Numbered from the stretch's first letter, positions 19,601-27,950 are shown. The stretch: DNA of 64,000 bases from Sphaerospermopsis aphanizomenoides BCCUSP55 (GCF_001586785.1 NZ_LUFH02000018.1:1-64000), one strand, 5' to 3'. The notes: a model not told the origin generated them from the letters alone. Made by a program: numbers and translations.

Positions 19601-20590
19601 GTCTAATACAACATCCTTAACTCTTATTTCTTCATTGAAAATATCACCTTCCTCGTCATTAGGAGCAGGTAAAATGCCATCATCCGTAGGACGAATGCGT
19701 GCATCTCCTTCATTAGCAGTAATGTAATAGGTTTCATCACCAACTTGGAAAGAGCTAATACCATCTGGTAAATACATACCGAAAACAGGCCAATTTTGGA
19801 TATTGATGCCATCATCTCTATCACTAGCATCTAGACCATTTCCAGGTAAATTATAATCTTTAAAACCAAGCGGTAAAATATCGGTAATAGTCCCACTGGC
19901 GATATCAAGAACAGCAACAGCATTATTTTCTTGAAGAGTAATTAAAGCAGTTTCACCATCAGGATTAACTGCTATATACTCAGGTTCAAAATCTTCAGAA
20001 GCTGAAGCATTCAAACCAAAAATTCTCACTCCATCTGCTTGTAAGGTTTCTTCTTGTCCATTAAAAGCAGTAAAATCCGCAGTTGTAACTTGACTATTAT
20101 CTAAACTGGCAATATCTCCAGAAACATCAATAATACTAACTGAGCCTTCAGGATCAATAGTATAGTCTTCACTAGGTTCTCCTTCATTAGCAACAAGTAA
20201 TTTGCTACCATCAGGTGTGAAAGTGATCATATCAGGTAAAGCACCCACTGTCACTTCTGCAATTTGAGTGAGAGTAACAGCATCAAAGAAAACAACTTTA
20301 CCTGGGTCAGTAATATTATTAGCAGAAATAGCAACAGCAACAATGCTATTTTCAGTACCTGTTCCTTTTCTGACAGCTACACTTTGAATTCCTGAACCTA
20401 AGCTAGAGAGGTCAATTTGATCAATTTGAGTAGGGTTAGTTGGATCAGCAGCATCAACTACTTGCAGAACCGGTTGATCTGCCGATACTCCAGTGACAAA
20501 TAAGCGTTGAGATTGGGGGTCAAAATCAGAAATTTCCGCGCCGCTTAAGCTAACAGTGCCGATGTGGTTAAGTTGAATTGTATTTGTCAT
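16052..20590 (-). CDS. choice-of-anchor I / 3-phytase / phytase-like esterase / RTX fusion protein
   Basis: A 1512-residue acidic protein with four parts. Residues ~1-515 resemble the choice-of-anchor I beta-propeller family (SVAVRKGTGTENSIVAVAI, VANEGEPSEDY). Residues ~517-870 look like a beta-propeller phytase (DADDPAIYVN, then LRVYDLSGNLLQEI and VRYNNIDL-type strands), which would release phosphate from inositol phosphates with calcium. Residues ~900-1310 resemble the esterase-like activity of phytase domain (THTDRGPNGEP, DLEGIVVAENGDFWMVDEY). The last ~200 residues are an RTX-like module nearly identical to those at 27368 and 31978. It has no N-terminal signal peptide, so type I secretion is inferred. 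A Pho-box-like triple repeat lies ~92 nt upstream. Activity is unproven. Confidence 0.85.
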   Translation of the reverse strand: MTNTIQLNHIGTVSLSGAEISDFDPQSQRLFVTGVSADQPVLQVVDAADPTNPTQIDQIDLSSLGSGIQSVAVRKGTGTENSIVAVAISANNITDPGKVVFFDAVTLTQIAEVTVGALPDMITFTPDGSKLLVANEGEPSEDYTIDPEGSVSIIDVSGDIASLDNSQVTTADFTAFNGQEETLQADGVRIFGLNASASEDFEPEYIAVNPDGETALITLQENNAVAVLDIASGTITDILPLGFKDYNLPGNGLDASDRDDGINIQNWPVFGMYLPDGISSFQVGDETYYITANEGDARIRPTDDGILPAPNDEEGDIFNEEIRVKDVVLDPTAFPNAAELQSDENIGRLIITNTLGDTDGDGDFDQLYAYGGRSFTIWNAAGELVYDSGDQFEQILAQQTPTLFNANDGSPDEVDTRSDNKGPEPESVVVGVIDDVTYGFIGLERAGGGVMVYNLSDPTAPEFVQYIRTEGDISPEGLKFISAEDSSNGKPMLAVSHEVSNTVSLYEILPSATPTVETTPALLDDDNLPEDQRGDADDPAIYVNATNSADSLVLTTVKNAGLRVYDLSGNLLQEINPGGIRYNNIDLQYGFQLGSETVDIAVASDRNNDKLAIFTINPNATDNNYLEDITDSSIGTLFQAAPFEPPYDPSSRSSYGLALYRSPFTNDYYVFTSRRETGDVAQFKLIDKGNGKIGVERVREFTIPTDAGIDPQTEGMVVDQETGFLYIGQENVGIWKFDAEPNGGTTGKLIDTVKALGGANLTDDVEGLTIYYGANGTGYLLASSQGDNTFAVYTREGNNEFLGRFGVGNNGDIDSVQESDGADVVNVPLGPDFPFGLFVTQDGSNDPAVLVEDDGEIENISSNFKFVPWENIANAFSDSLTIDTTSYDPRNPVLQPRLTNYEFEDLPKLGTTSAGQDIFLGGFSGLYFQGIANNGNLKFVTHTDRGPNGEPTGQNRPFLLPDFQPEIVSFELNQTTGEITITQRTGLFRADGTTPLTGLPNVQAGEGGTAYTDEVAVDLEGEVLPNDPFGADLEGIVVAENGDFWMVDEYRPAIYHFDVNGKLLDRFIPQGTAAADGEPVGTFGTEVLPAVYAQRRNNRGFEALALEGNKLYAFIQSAIDNPDSSGDTTSRNSRNLRILEFDIVSKQVTGEYLYLLDDVTGTGNAKTDKIGDAVALGNGKFAVVERDDRSDETSNKLIYQIDLAAATNINNPANFTLPADKQIEELSPSELTAAGITPVSKSLIVNAAQIGYTGVEKLEGLALVAPNTLAVINDNDFNVTGTTTPEQLGIIELPNNIATVFDDEPELVFGSPNSDTLIAGLEVNGVVQLDGIQDIVFTGAGNDEVDIPFGGSLAGNNRVFSGSGADVIYVGDGDRSFGGSGNDELDATDATDYRLAGGVGNDIFYLGADGRALGGDGDDQLFVQEGGGNLLSGGIGADQFWILNGGDLSSEANTITDWEIGTDVLGIGGQGADFGFDDLTLSGNSIMVGTTTIAILNGIDATSLTADNFVFV

Positions 20591-21077
20591 TGTTATATAT
20601 GCAATTAGAAATTGCTCGTTAATTAACGGACATGAGTAATGATGATTAAATCTGCATCAGATATATCAACCTATCCCAGTGAAATTAAGATATAACTAGC
20701 AAAAGGTTAAGAAATGAGACTCATCACAACCGCCAAGGCTGTTAGGACAGTTTTAATTGTTCAAAACCTTGAAATAATTGGGTTTACACTCAGCAAAGGC
20801 TCACAGCCCTACTCACAACATTTGTGATCCAGCCATTTAAAAATATCAGTATGCCTAGAAAAAAAAGAACCTGAGCAATATGGCTCGCAGTTGTACTGTT
20901 GCTCATTTGATCAGCTGTTGTGCTTTTAATTTGTATAATCTTAGCGGGCAAGATGCCCACACCACAAGATTTAGGCATTTTATGATCATAAAATTTAGGT
21001 GCTTAACAGCTTTAACCGTTAAGATTGCTTGCCAATTTTGCCAACCTTCATAGAGGTATGAATTATAGCTATAGCCA
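20591..21077. other. divergent intergenic region (phytase gene / GMC operon), left part
   Basis: Promoter region of the phytase gene on the minus strand, including the Pho-box-like site at 20682-20711. It also has the palindrome GGGCAAGATGCCC near 20945-20957, a motif often dispersed in cyanobacterial genomes. A 62-codon frame across it looks spurious. Confidence 0.5.
20682..20711 (-). promoter_or_regulatory. Pho-box-like triple repeat upstream of the phytase gene
   Basis: On the minus strand three 8-mers, CTTAACCT, GCTAGTTA and CTTAATTT, are each separated by exactly 3 nt. That matches the cyanobacterial Pho box bound by the PhoB-type response regulator: tandem 8-bp (C/T)TTAA(C/T)(C/T)(T/A) units with 3-bp spacers. 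The first unit is a perfect match and the middle one is weak. It ends ~92 nt before the ATG. Regulation by phosphate is inferred. Confidence 0.6.
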
Positions 21078-21233
21078 AGACGGTTAGCAATACTTTTCGG
21101 TTAAGCTCAAAACCACGAAATCACGTAGGTTGGGTTGAGGAACGAAACCCAACATTGACAAGGGTTTATTGGGTTTCACTTTATTCAACCCAACCTACAA
21201 AAATCCTTAACCGAACAGTATTGAGACGGTTAG
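21078..21233. mobile_element. 136-bp MITE with 18-bp terminal inverted repeats and 10-bp target duplications
   Basis: The inverted repeats are 21088-21105 (CAATACTTTTCGGTTAAG) and 21206-21223 (CTTAACCGAACAGTATTG), with one mismatch. Exact direct repeats AGACGGTTAG flank them at 21078-21087 and 21224-21233, as expected for a target-site duplication. The interior is palindromic around GTAGGTTGGGTTGA and TCAACCCAACCTAC. No transposase is encoded, so it would move in trans. A related, decayed copy is at ~27187-27275. Confidence 0.85.
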
Positions 21234-21478
21234 GACATGATAAATGTCCGAGTATTTCACTCTTGCCTCTTGCCTTTCTATAGCAGAAGGCAAAATTATC
21301 TTTGCATCTATCTAAAGTAAGATTTTTCAAACTAGAAATAATTTCAGATTTTTATACATAAATTTCTGGAAACAATCTCAACCAATTGTATTCAATAAAA
21401 ACAAGTTTTCTGAACCTGTATTAACCTGGTTTAAATCACAAAACGAAACGCTGCTTAAATCGAGCAGGAGATAAATCA
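21234..21478. other. presumed promoter region of the GMC/cupin operon
   Basis: AT-rich leader before the gene at 21479. A sequence ATTAACCT followed by TTTAAATC (about 21419-21437) loosely resembles half of a Pho box, but the spacing is 2 rather than 3 nt. An AGGAG ribosome site (~21466-21470) precedes the ATG. Confidence 0.4.
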
Positions 21479-22552
21479 ATGGCAGTAGAAATCGTCCCCA
21501 CCGATGATCAATATGTACTAAACCAATGCACAAAATTTTTAGCTAGGTCTAACACAGATCCTAGGCATAACTTTGGACAATTAACTGATGATGATCCTCG
21601 GTCACGCATTGCTGAAGCTTGGCGATTTCCCATTATTGATAGTTACAGTGATGGTAAAGACTTTGTGAAAAGCTACTCCTCAAACTTAGTAACTTTCGTC
21701 TATCAACAACAAGGTAATACAACACCAAAAAACGTTAGTATTATTGGCACATTTGCCAATCTCTTTGAACCAATTCCCCTCAAACCAGTAAAATTTTTAG
21801 GCGAAGAAACAGGATACTACGCCTTATCAATTGTTGTTCCCAAAGCCCAATTTCACACTTATAAATTTATTGTGGATAGACAAGCAATTCTTGATCCCAT
21901 TAACCCTCAACGCGCCCAACTCGATAATGGCCAATTCTGGTCAAGATTTTTTACCCAACTTTGTACAGAACCTTTGAGCTTTGAAGATTGGGAATTTGAA
22001 ATTTTATCTCGCTTAGTAGATCACATTTTACCCTTCCGCACGGCTGAAGGCGAGAACTTCTTGAACCGTCAATACAATTATCTTGGTAAACAAGATAAAC
22101 AAGTGCAATATGCCTTTGCTTATCGTCTAGATCAATCTGTAGGGGCAGTTAATTACATTGACAACATTTTAGCAAGGGAAGAAAATCACCACCTAATTGA
22201 TTACAAAATTTGCCTTGGTCAAATTGACAGAATTCTGCGTCAGAGAAATCCTTACATTAACCCTCAAGATGTTTCCAAAGAGTTATACATTGACCTGTAT
22301 AACGAAATGGCAAATAATCAAGTTAATGGGTGGAATTATCAACAATATCAAGAACCTCGTTATTTCCTTCAATTATTACGTCGCCACACCTACACAGGTG
22401 CTTTTTCCCATCCTAAATATGGCGGTAATGTCGGCGGTACAGGTTGGGCTTATTTGGCTGAAAGATATACAGATGACAAAGGAAAAACTTTGTTTAATTG
22501 GCGCAGATCTATAGAAAAACCCCTCGGCATTAATAGCGATTATCGAGGCTAA
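21479..22552 (+). CDS. gluconate 2-dehydrogenase subunit 3-like protein with N-terminal E-set/CBM48-like domain
   Basis: A 357-residue protein, first gene of a four-gene operon. Residues ~80-160 (VSIIGTFANLFEPIPLKPV, then YYALSIVVPKAQFHTYKFIVD) have the look of an E-set or CBM48/AMPK glycogen-binding fold. Residues ~165-345 (FEILSRLVDHILPF, ending GAFSHPKYGGNVGGTGWAYL) resemble the gluconate 2-dehydrogenase subunit 3 family. That subunit pairs with a GMC flavoprotein, and such a gene lies directly downstream. Typical subunit 3 proteins carry a Tat signal; this one begins MAVEIVPTDDQ without one, so it is probably cytosolic or exported otherwise. The carbohydrate-binding-like fusion is unusual. 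The fold of the first domain is an inference. Confidence 0.72.
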   Translation: MAVEIVPTDDQYVLNQCTKFLARSNTDPRHNFGQLTDDDPRSRIAEAWRFPIIDSYSDGKDFVKSYSSNLVTFVYQQQGNTTPKNVSIIGTFANLFEPIPLKPVKFLGEETGYYALSIVVPKAQFHTYKFIVDRQAILDPINPQRAQLDNGQFWSRFFTQLCTEPLSFEDWEFEILSRLVDHILPFRTAEGENFLNRQYNYLGKQDKQVQYAFAYRLDQSVGAVNYIDNILAREENHHLIDYKICLGQIDRILRQRNPYINPQDVSKELYIDLYNEMANNQVNGWNYQQYQEPRYFLQLLRRHTYTGAFSHPKYGGNVGGTGWAYLAERYTDDKGKTLFNWRRSIEKPLGINSDYRG

Positions 22553-22667
22553 TATAGCAATCCTAAATAAGATATGAACACCTCTTTTTCTCTACCTCTG
22601 CGCTCTCTGCGCCTCTGCGGTTTGTTTTAAAAATTACGTTCATAAATCAAATAGGATTGTTATACCA
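22553..22667. repeat. inverted-repeat (MITE-like) element inside the operon
   Basis: Imperfect inverted ends, TAGCAATCCTA...TATGAAC on the left and GTTCATAAATC...AGGATTGTTA on the right, enclose ~60 bp with CTCTGCGCCTCTGCGG. The ends match the family of elements at 8020-8098 and 36827-36957. It lies between the first and second operon genes and might fold into a long mRNA hairpin. Confidence 0.65.
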
Positions 22668-22765
22668 AATTGGAATCAGGATTTTCAGATTAAAGGATTA
22701 ACAGATTAATTGGCAAATTATTAATCATGATTATCCTTTCATCAATATCCATCAGGAGAAGATAA

Positions 22766-24610
22766 ATGGAAACTCAATTTGATGTCGTAATTATTGGTAG
22801 CGGTGCTGGTGGTGCGCCTATTGCTCACACCTTAGTTAAAGCCGGAAAATCGGTATTGATTTTGGAAAAAGGCCCCCTGTTTAAACCTCAATATCAAAAC
22901 CCCAATGGGTTAAGTGATTTTAAACGAGATGAACTATTTGCGGATGGACCAGAAAAGCGGATTCGTATTCCTGGAGTAGCCAACGAAAACGAAGCTTTCT
23001 ATTCTAGCCACGTTGAACCAGATATTAACGACGAGCCACATATTTATCGTGGTTTTGATGGTAAAGATCGAGCCACAATTGAAGGTTATACAGCCCAAGT
23101 TGTCGGGGGCGGTACTCAACTTTATGGTGGTGTTTCCCTGCGATTTACACCTACCGATTTACGGCTACAAAGCTTTAATGCTGGACGTAATGACCTCAAA
23201 GAAGATCCTAACGGCGATGTCCAACGGGAAGCCCGTGATTGGCCGATTAGTTATGAACAACTAGAGCCATACTATTTGAAAGCTGAATATTTAGTTGGCT
23301 TTAATGGTACGGTCGAGAACCAACTCAAGCCATTTAGTGGCGATAAGTATCAACCACCTTTAGAACCTAATCCTATTAGTATCTATGCGAAGGTGGGTAT
23401 GGAGCAGATAGGTAAACAACTCAACAATAACAACCCTATCAAGCCCTATCGGACACCGTTAGCGGTGATTACCCGTGACCATGAACCCAGTGGACGCAAA
23501 GCTCCCCAAGATCCAGAAACGATTAAAACCAGTTATGTGAATCGTTTTGGTTGTCCTCTAGGTTTGAAATCAAATACTTGGGTATCTTTACTCAGTCCCA
23601 TTGCTAACCAACCAAATTTTGAGATTCGCACTAACTGCGTAGTTACTCATTTGGAAAGTGATGGGTCGAAAGTTAGCCGAGTGGTTTACCGTGATCCCAG
23701 TGGCAAAACTCGGTTTGTGCAAGGAAAAATCGTCGTTGTGGCTTGTTCAGCAATTGAATCAATTCGGTTGTTAAAACTGTCTGCACAAATGAGTTCGGAA
23801 TTCGATCGCCGGATCAATCAAAATGACCTCTTAGGAAAGTATTTTCTAACTCACTGTTTTGGTGGTGCTAGTGCTTTGATGCCTACTCGCAGTGATAAAT
23901 CACAGGCTTTAGATGCTGATTGGGCTACTGATGCTTGCGCTACTGATGATTTTCTCAAAAGCCGGGGACTTTGGGCAGGTGGTGCAATTTACAACAACAC
24001 CTCAGACCAAGCTTTACCTATATCCCTAGGACGCACCCAGGGTAGTCAAGATTTAGATACTCTCTGGAAAGGCTTTATTAATAACACCAGTTTGGCTGGT
24101 CAAGGTTTGGCAGATTTCCTGGATCAATATATGGGTAGAGGTCTATCTGTCAGCTTTATGGCTAATCAAGTACCCCTGAAAACAAATCGCATCGAACTAC
24201 ATCCGACAATTAAGGATAAATGGGGTCGTCCAGTTGCCTACATTATTAAAGAATGGCACAGCCATGATCGGTATCTGATGAATACCCTGGCGGATATGTG
24301 CAAACAGGTTTTAGATAACGGACAAAATGCCCCAGGCGATCGCAAATTCCCTTATGAATTTTTGGGTTCTGGCGGCGTATACATGGCAGAAAACGCCCTA
24401 GCACGGATTGCTAATCATATTCTCGGTGGTGCAAGATTCGGCACTGATCGCAAAGACTCAGTATTAGATGTGAATTGTCGAACTTGGGATTTTGATAATC
24501 TCTACGTGACTGATGGCTCTTTTATGCCCACATCAGGGGGTGCTAATCCGACTTTGACAATTCAAGCCAATTCTTTCCGTGTCGCTGACGAATTACTCAA
24601 GAGGCTTTAG
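22766..24610 (+). CDS. GMC-family FAD oxidoreductase
   Basis: A 614-residue flavoprotein of the glucose-methanol-choline oxidoreductase family. The FAD Rossmann motif GSGAGGAPIAHTLVKAGKSV starts near residue 11 and ends in LEKG, and the second FAD block VVGGGTQLYGGVSLRF follows near 112-127. The C-terminal domain has NHILGGARFG with the catalytic-type histidine and FMPTSGGANPTLTIQ with the partner asparagine. It probably oxidises an alcohol or sugar hydroxyl and passes electrons to an acceptor. With the subunit 3-like gene upstream it resembles two of the three components of membrane gluconate/sorbitol dehydrogenases, but no cytochrome c subunit is nearby. The ATG has an AGGAGA ribosome site. 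The substrate is unknown. Confidence 0.88.
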   Translation: METQFDVVIIGSGAGGAPIAHTLVKAGKSVLILEKGPLFKPQYQNPNGLSDFKRDELFADGPEKRIRIPGVANENEAFYSSHVEPDINDEPHIYRGFDGKDRATIEGYTAQVVGGGTQLYGGVSLRFTPTDLRLQSFNAGRNDLKEDPNGDVQREARDWPISYEQLEPYYLKAEYLVGFNGTVENQLKPFSGDKYQPPLEPNPISIYAKVGMEQIGKQLNNNNPIKPYRTPLAVITRDHEPSGRKAPQDPETIKTSYVNRFGCPLGLKSNTWVSLLSPIANQPNFEIRTNCVVTHLESDGSKVSRVVYRDPSGKTRFVQGKIVVVACSAIESIRLLKLSAQMSSEFDRRINQNDLLGKYFLTHCFGGASALMPTRSDKSQALDADWATDACATDDFLKSRGLWAGGAIYNNTSDQALPISLGRTQGSQDLDTLWKGFINNTSLAGQGLADFLDQYMGRGLSVSFMANQVPLKTNRIELHPTIKDKWGRPVAYIIKEWHSHDRYLMNTLADMCKQVLDNGQNAPGDRKFPYEFLGSGGVYMAENALARIANHILGGARFGTDRKDSVLDVNCRTWDFDNLYVTDGSFMPTSGGANPTLTIQANSFRVADELLKRL

Positions 24611-24614
24611 TATT

Positions 24615-25757
24615 ATGGACCCAGCATTTAACGACATTTTTACGAGTCCGTGGAATGACATTTTCAAGGTAGTCTTCTATCCTGACCGGATTTATCACGC
24701 GGAATATCTCAACGCTACCCGCAGCCCCCGTTACCGTTACAATGTGCGCGAAGTGCGTAGCTATTTGGGTATCAATGCCCTCAAGGGTGAAGTATATCTA
24801 GATGGTAAGTTTCTCAGTAATTTTCTCCGCTTGGAATATCGTTCTGGTCGCTTGGTGGAACAGACACGGGAGAAAAAACGTTTACTCAAGGATCAGTTGA
24901 TTGCTTGGGTAAGGGTATTACCAGAGGATGAAAGTAAGAAGGCAGAAGCAACGGTAAAGTTGTGTTATTGCTCTTGGATTGATGCTTACGAGGTGGAGAT
25001 TTGGGAAACCCTAGAACCTCCTGCTGGTAGCTACCACGATTTTCAAGTTTTGGATCAGATGGGACGCAATGGGGCAATTACGCGAGTTAAGGCGTTTACT
25101 CCAGCATTGGGAGATATCAAGTCTTTGACCAAGATAGAGTTGGCGTTTCGGGAGAACGATCGCAATTTACCATCTGGTTATCAAATTAGCAGTAATGATG
25201 CTGTTTGGGATAACGACTATTCGAGATCGCACCAAGAACCCCGCACCCAAGACCCCAGTTCACCCCAAAATACTATCTCTGACCTCAACTATCTGATTAA
25301 CTTCCAACGCGGTTGGTTCTTACAAACACCAGATATTGCCCCAGTTCGATATCGCAACGCCATGATGGATAGTGACAATCCAGACAAGTCAGATACCAAC
25401 ATCATTGATATGCGTTGGATTGTACAGCGAGAACTTGGCGGTTCAATGGTGTTCTTCCATGAAGTGACTGTTCCCCCAGGGGTAGTTGAAGGTACACACC
25501 AACACATCGGTACTGAGGAACTGTATTACATTACCGAGGGTGAAGGCATTGCCTATATGCGAGTTGGTGATGATCCCGCTACAGATAAATACCCGACCGT
25601 TGAACGTCAAGTGATCGGGTTAGGAACAAAGGAATTTAAGGAACTACCAGTGAAACCAGGGAGTGTGATTTTTACCAAGAGTGGGGGAATGCACGGCATT
25701 CGTAACCCTGGGACAAAACCCCTCAAATTCGTTGCTTTCTTGTATCACACCAACTAA
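24615..25757 (+). CDS. cupin-domain protein, operon paralogue 1
   Basis: A 380-residue protein whose ATG is 4 nt after the GMC stop codon. The frame also opens upstream at 24579, inside the GMC gene. Residues ~1-230 form a domain shared with the next gene (FLRLEYRSG, YEVEIWE, LDQMGRNG). The C-terminal ~110 residues are a cupin with metal ligands in GTHQHIGTEELYYITEGEG and a further histidine in GGMHGIRN, so two His, a Glu and a third His appear intact. It could be a metal-dependent enzyme (isomerase, dioxygenase or lactone-processing) acting on the GMC product, or a sugar-binding sensor. I do not recognise the N-terminal domain. Confidence 0.78.
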   Translation: MDPAFNDIFTSPWNDIFKVVFYPDRIYHAEYLNATRSPRYRYNVREVRSYLGINALKGEVYLDGKFLSNFLRLEYRSGRLVEQTREKKRLLKDQLIAWVRVLPEDESKKAEATVKLCYCSWIDAYEVEIWETLEPPAGSYHDFQVLDQMGRNGAITRVKAFTPALGDIKSLTKIELAFRENDRNLPSGYQISSNDAVWDNDYSRSHQEPRTQDPSSPQNTISDLNYLINFQRGWFLQTPDIAPVRYRNAMMDSDNPDKSDTNIIDMRWIVQRELGGSMVFFHEVTVPPGVVEGTHQHIGTEELYYITEGEGIAYMRVGDDPATDKYPTVERQVIGLGTKEFKELPVKPGSVIFTKSGGMHGIRNPGTKPLKFVAFLYHTN

Positions 25758-25786
25758 TTCATCCACCTAATTTTCACCAACTTGTC

Positions 25787-27037
25787 ATGTTTATTGTTCA
25801 TTCTGATAGTATTTTCAAAGTAGACCCCAATACCCCACCCGAATATAATCGGGGTAATCCTTTGCTGAAGTTGTTGAACTTTCTAGAAAGAGCGCAATTA
25901 GCAGCAGAAAGAGAATTTTATCTAACTGACCAATTACAGTATCTTTTTCCCTATCAGTCTTTAGTGTTTTATGGGCCACAAGGTGCTGATGCCAATATTC
26001 TCGACCCCACGCAGCAGGATAATAAAACCGATTTCCAAAAGCAAAACGTCAAGGACTTTTATAGTACCGATACCTTTCTAGTCCGGGGTTTGGTAACTGT
26101 TGGAGATTGGACAGGGCCATTTTTGCGGATTTCCTATCGAGGCGGCCCAGATTCTCAGCTTTCTGTTGCTGCTGGTAACAAATTGGGAGAAAAAATCAAA
26201 CTCTGGGTCAAGGTTGGGGATGTAGCTACACCAATGCTAATTACTGTTCCCTACAATGAACGGAGCGATCGCTATGAAGTCGAGTTCTGGGGTTATCCGG
26301 GGAATGACTTGAGAAGTCAACTCGATGACAAAGGCCGCAATTCCATAGATCGTGGTGAACTTCAAGTACGCACGGACTTAGTACATGGTAATATTTCTGA
26401 CTTCAATCGGGAAGGTTTAAATGACCGGCTCATGACACAAGTTGCGCCCACCAACACCATGCACCCAATCTTACCCCTTCATGTGGAACTAGCCTGGGCA
26501 GACTTTAATGAAAAAGTTTGGGATTCGCAAAACGGTGCTAATTATCACTACGAGTTCAACATGATCATGCGGGGTTGGGATAACTTCTTGGGAACTGGTA
26601 TCAGTCCTAACCCTCACGGTGGTATTGGTTTCTTGGAATATCGCAACTTAATGTCTAACTATGGACAATACACGGGCAAAAATGAATTAGGCCGTCAGTT
26701 AAATTCTTGGAACTTTAGTGCCTTTAGAAACAAAAATCACGGTAACGGTTTTGAACCCTTCTTTGCCGTTGATTATATGGATTTACACTTACTCAATCCG
26801 AGTTGTGGTATTGGCTTACACCGTCATCGTGATAACCAAGAAGTCTTTTTTATGATGGAAGGTCAAGGCTTCATGGTGGTGGGTGACTGGTGCAAAATGC
26901 CAGAACGAGAACGCTGTTTTGAAATCCGTACTCTCAAAAGTGGACACATGGCTATGCTCAAAGGTGGTAATCTTCATGCTTTGATGAACAGTACCGACGA
27001 GCAAATTTCCCTGTTTATGTTTGGTGGCTATGATTAA
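25787..27037 (+). CDS. cupin-domain protein, operon paralogue 2
   Basis: A 416-residue paralogue of the preceding gene, 29 bp downstream. The N-terminal domain again shows FLRISYRGG, YEVEFWG and LDDKGRNS in the same order. The C-terminal cupin has GIGLHRHRDNQEVFFMMEGQG and GGNLHALMN, with ligands of the His-x-His, Glu and His type. It is longer than paralogue 1 by an insert containing NMIMRGWDNF. The tight operon with GMC and subunit 3-like genes suggests a pathway or complex. Its function is not known to me. Confidence 0.78.
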   Translation: MFIVHSDSIFKVDPNTPPEYNRGNPLLKLLNFLERAQLAAEREFYLTDQLQYLFPYQSLVFYGPQGADANILDPTQQDNKTDFQKQNVKDFYSTDTFLVRGLVTVGDWTGPFLRISYRGGPDSQLSVAAGNKLGEKIKLWVKVGDVATPMLITVPYNERSDRYEVEFWGYPGNDLRSQLDDKGRNSIDRGELQVRTDLVHGNISDFNREGLNDRLMTQVAPTNTMHPILPLHVELAWADFNEKVWDSQNGANYHYEFNMIMRGWDNFLGTGISPNPHGGIGFLEYRNLMSNYGQYTGKNELGRQLNSWNFSAFRNKNHGNGFEPFFAVDYMDLHLLNPSCGIGLHRHRDNQEVFFMMEGQGFMVVGDWCKMPERERCFEIRTLKSGHMAMLKGGNLHALMNSTDEQISLFMFGGYD

Positions 27038-27367
27038 TGCATTCCCAGTCGGAGACTGGGCAATACTTGTCGGTTACAGCAGTTTTCATGTATTTAGACC
27101 ACACTCTTGATTCCTCTTTGCGCCTGGAGCGCCTCTGCGTGAGACATGAAAATGTGGTTCATTTACCCGAAAATCGCTGTAAGCTCAAAAAAAACGAAAT
27201 CACGTAGGTTGGGTTGTTCGCTGTCTTCGTTGCGAAGCAATGGAACGAAACCCAACATTTACCGAAAAAATGGGTTTGAGGTTCCCCGTCCGGAGTGATA
27301 AGTTCTAATTAGGGATCTCAATCATTACTCGTTACTCGGTACTCAGCACTATTTCGGTAAAGATGAT
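27038..27367. other. convergent spacer with repeat fragments
   Basis: Between the cupin operon (plus) and the glycerophosphodiesterase fusion (minus). It contains a degenerate copy of the 21088-21223 MITE at ~27187-27275 (AAATCACGTAGGTTGGGTTG and ACGAAACCCAACATT) with a ~25-bp internal insertion, and a GCGCCTCTGCG repeat near 27128. No gene is visible. Confidence 0.6.
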
Positions 27368-27950
27368 TCAGACGAAAGCAAAATGATCAGCAGTCAAGCT
27401 GGTGGCATCAATACCATTCAAAATAGCAATGGTTGTAGTACCCACCATAATACTGTTGCCACTTAAAGTCAGGTCATCAAAGCCAAAATCTGCACCTTGA
27501 CCACCAATACCTAAGACATCAGTACCAATTTCCCAGTCAGTAATGGTGTTAGTCTCACTAGGTAGATCACCATTGAGTATCCAGAATTGGTCAGCACCTA
27601 TACCACCAGAGAGTAAGTTACCACCACCTTCTTGGACAAATAATTGATCGTCACCGTCACCACCTAAAGCACGACCATCTGCACCTAGGTAGAAAATATC
27701 ATTACCTGCACCACCGGAAAGACGGTAGTCAGTAACATCTGTAGCGTCTAGTTCATCATCTCCACTGCTACCAAAAGAGCGATCGCCATCTGCCACATAG
27801 ATAACATCAGCACCACTACCAGTAAAGATGCGGTTGTTACCAGCTAAACTACCACCAAAGGGAACATCTACTTCATCGTTACCAGCACCTGTGAAAACTA
27901 TATCGCTGACACCATCAAAATCAATTCCAGCGATCAACAAATCTGCATCT
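27368..27950 (-). repeat. shared RTX C-terminal module, copy B
   Basis: Nearly the same DNA as the 3' ends of the genes at 16052 and 31978. At the protein level copy B differs at a few sites ([22 protein letters not shown]). Confidence 0.85.

Noticed and set aside
20790-20978. 62-codon ORF containing VGILPAKIIQ
   Set aside because: That peptide is the translation of a dispersed GGGCAAGATGCCC palindrome; no conserved context.
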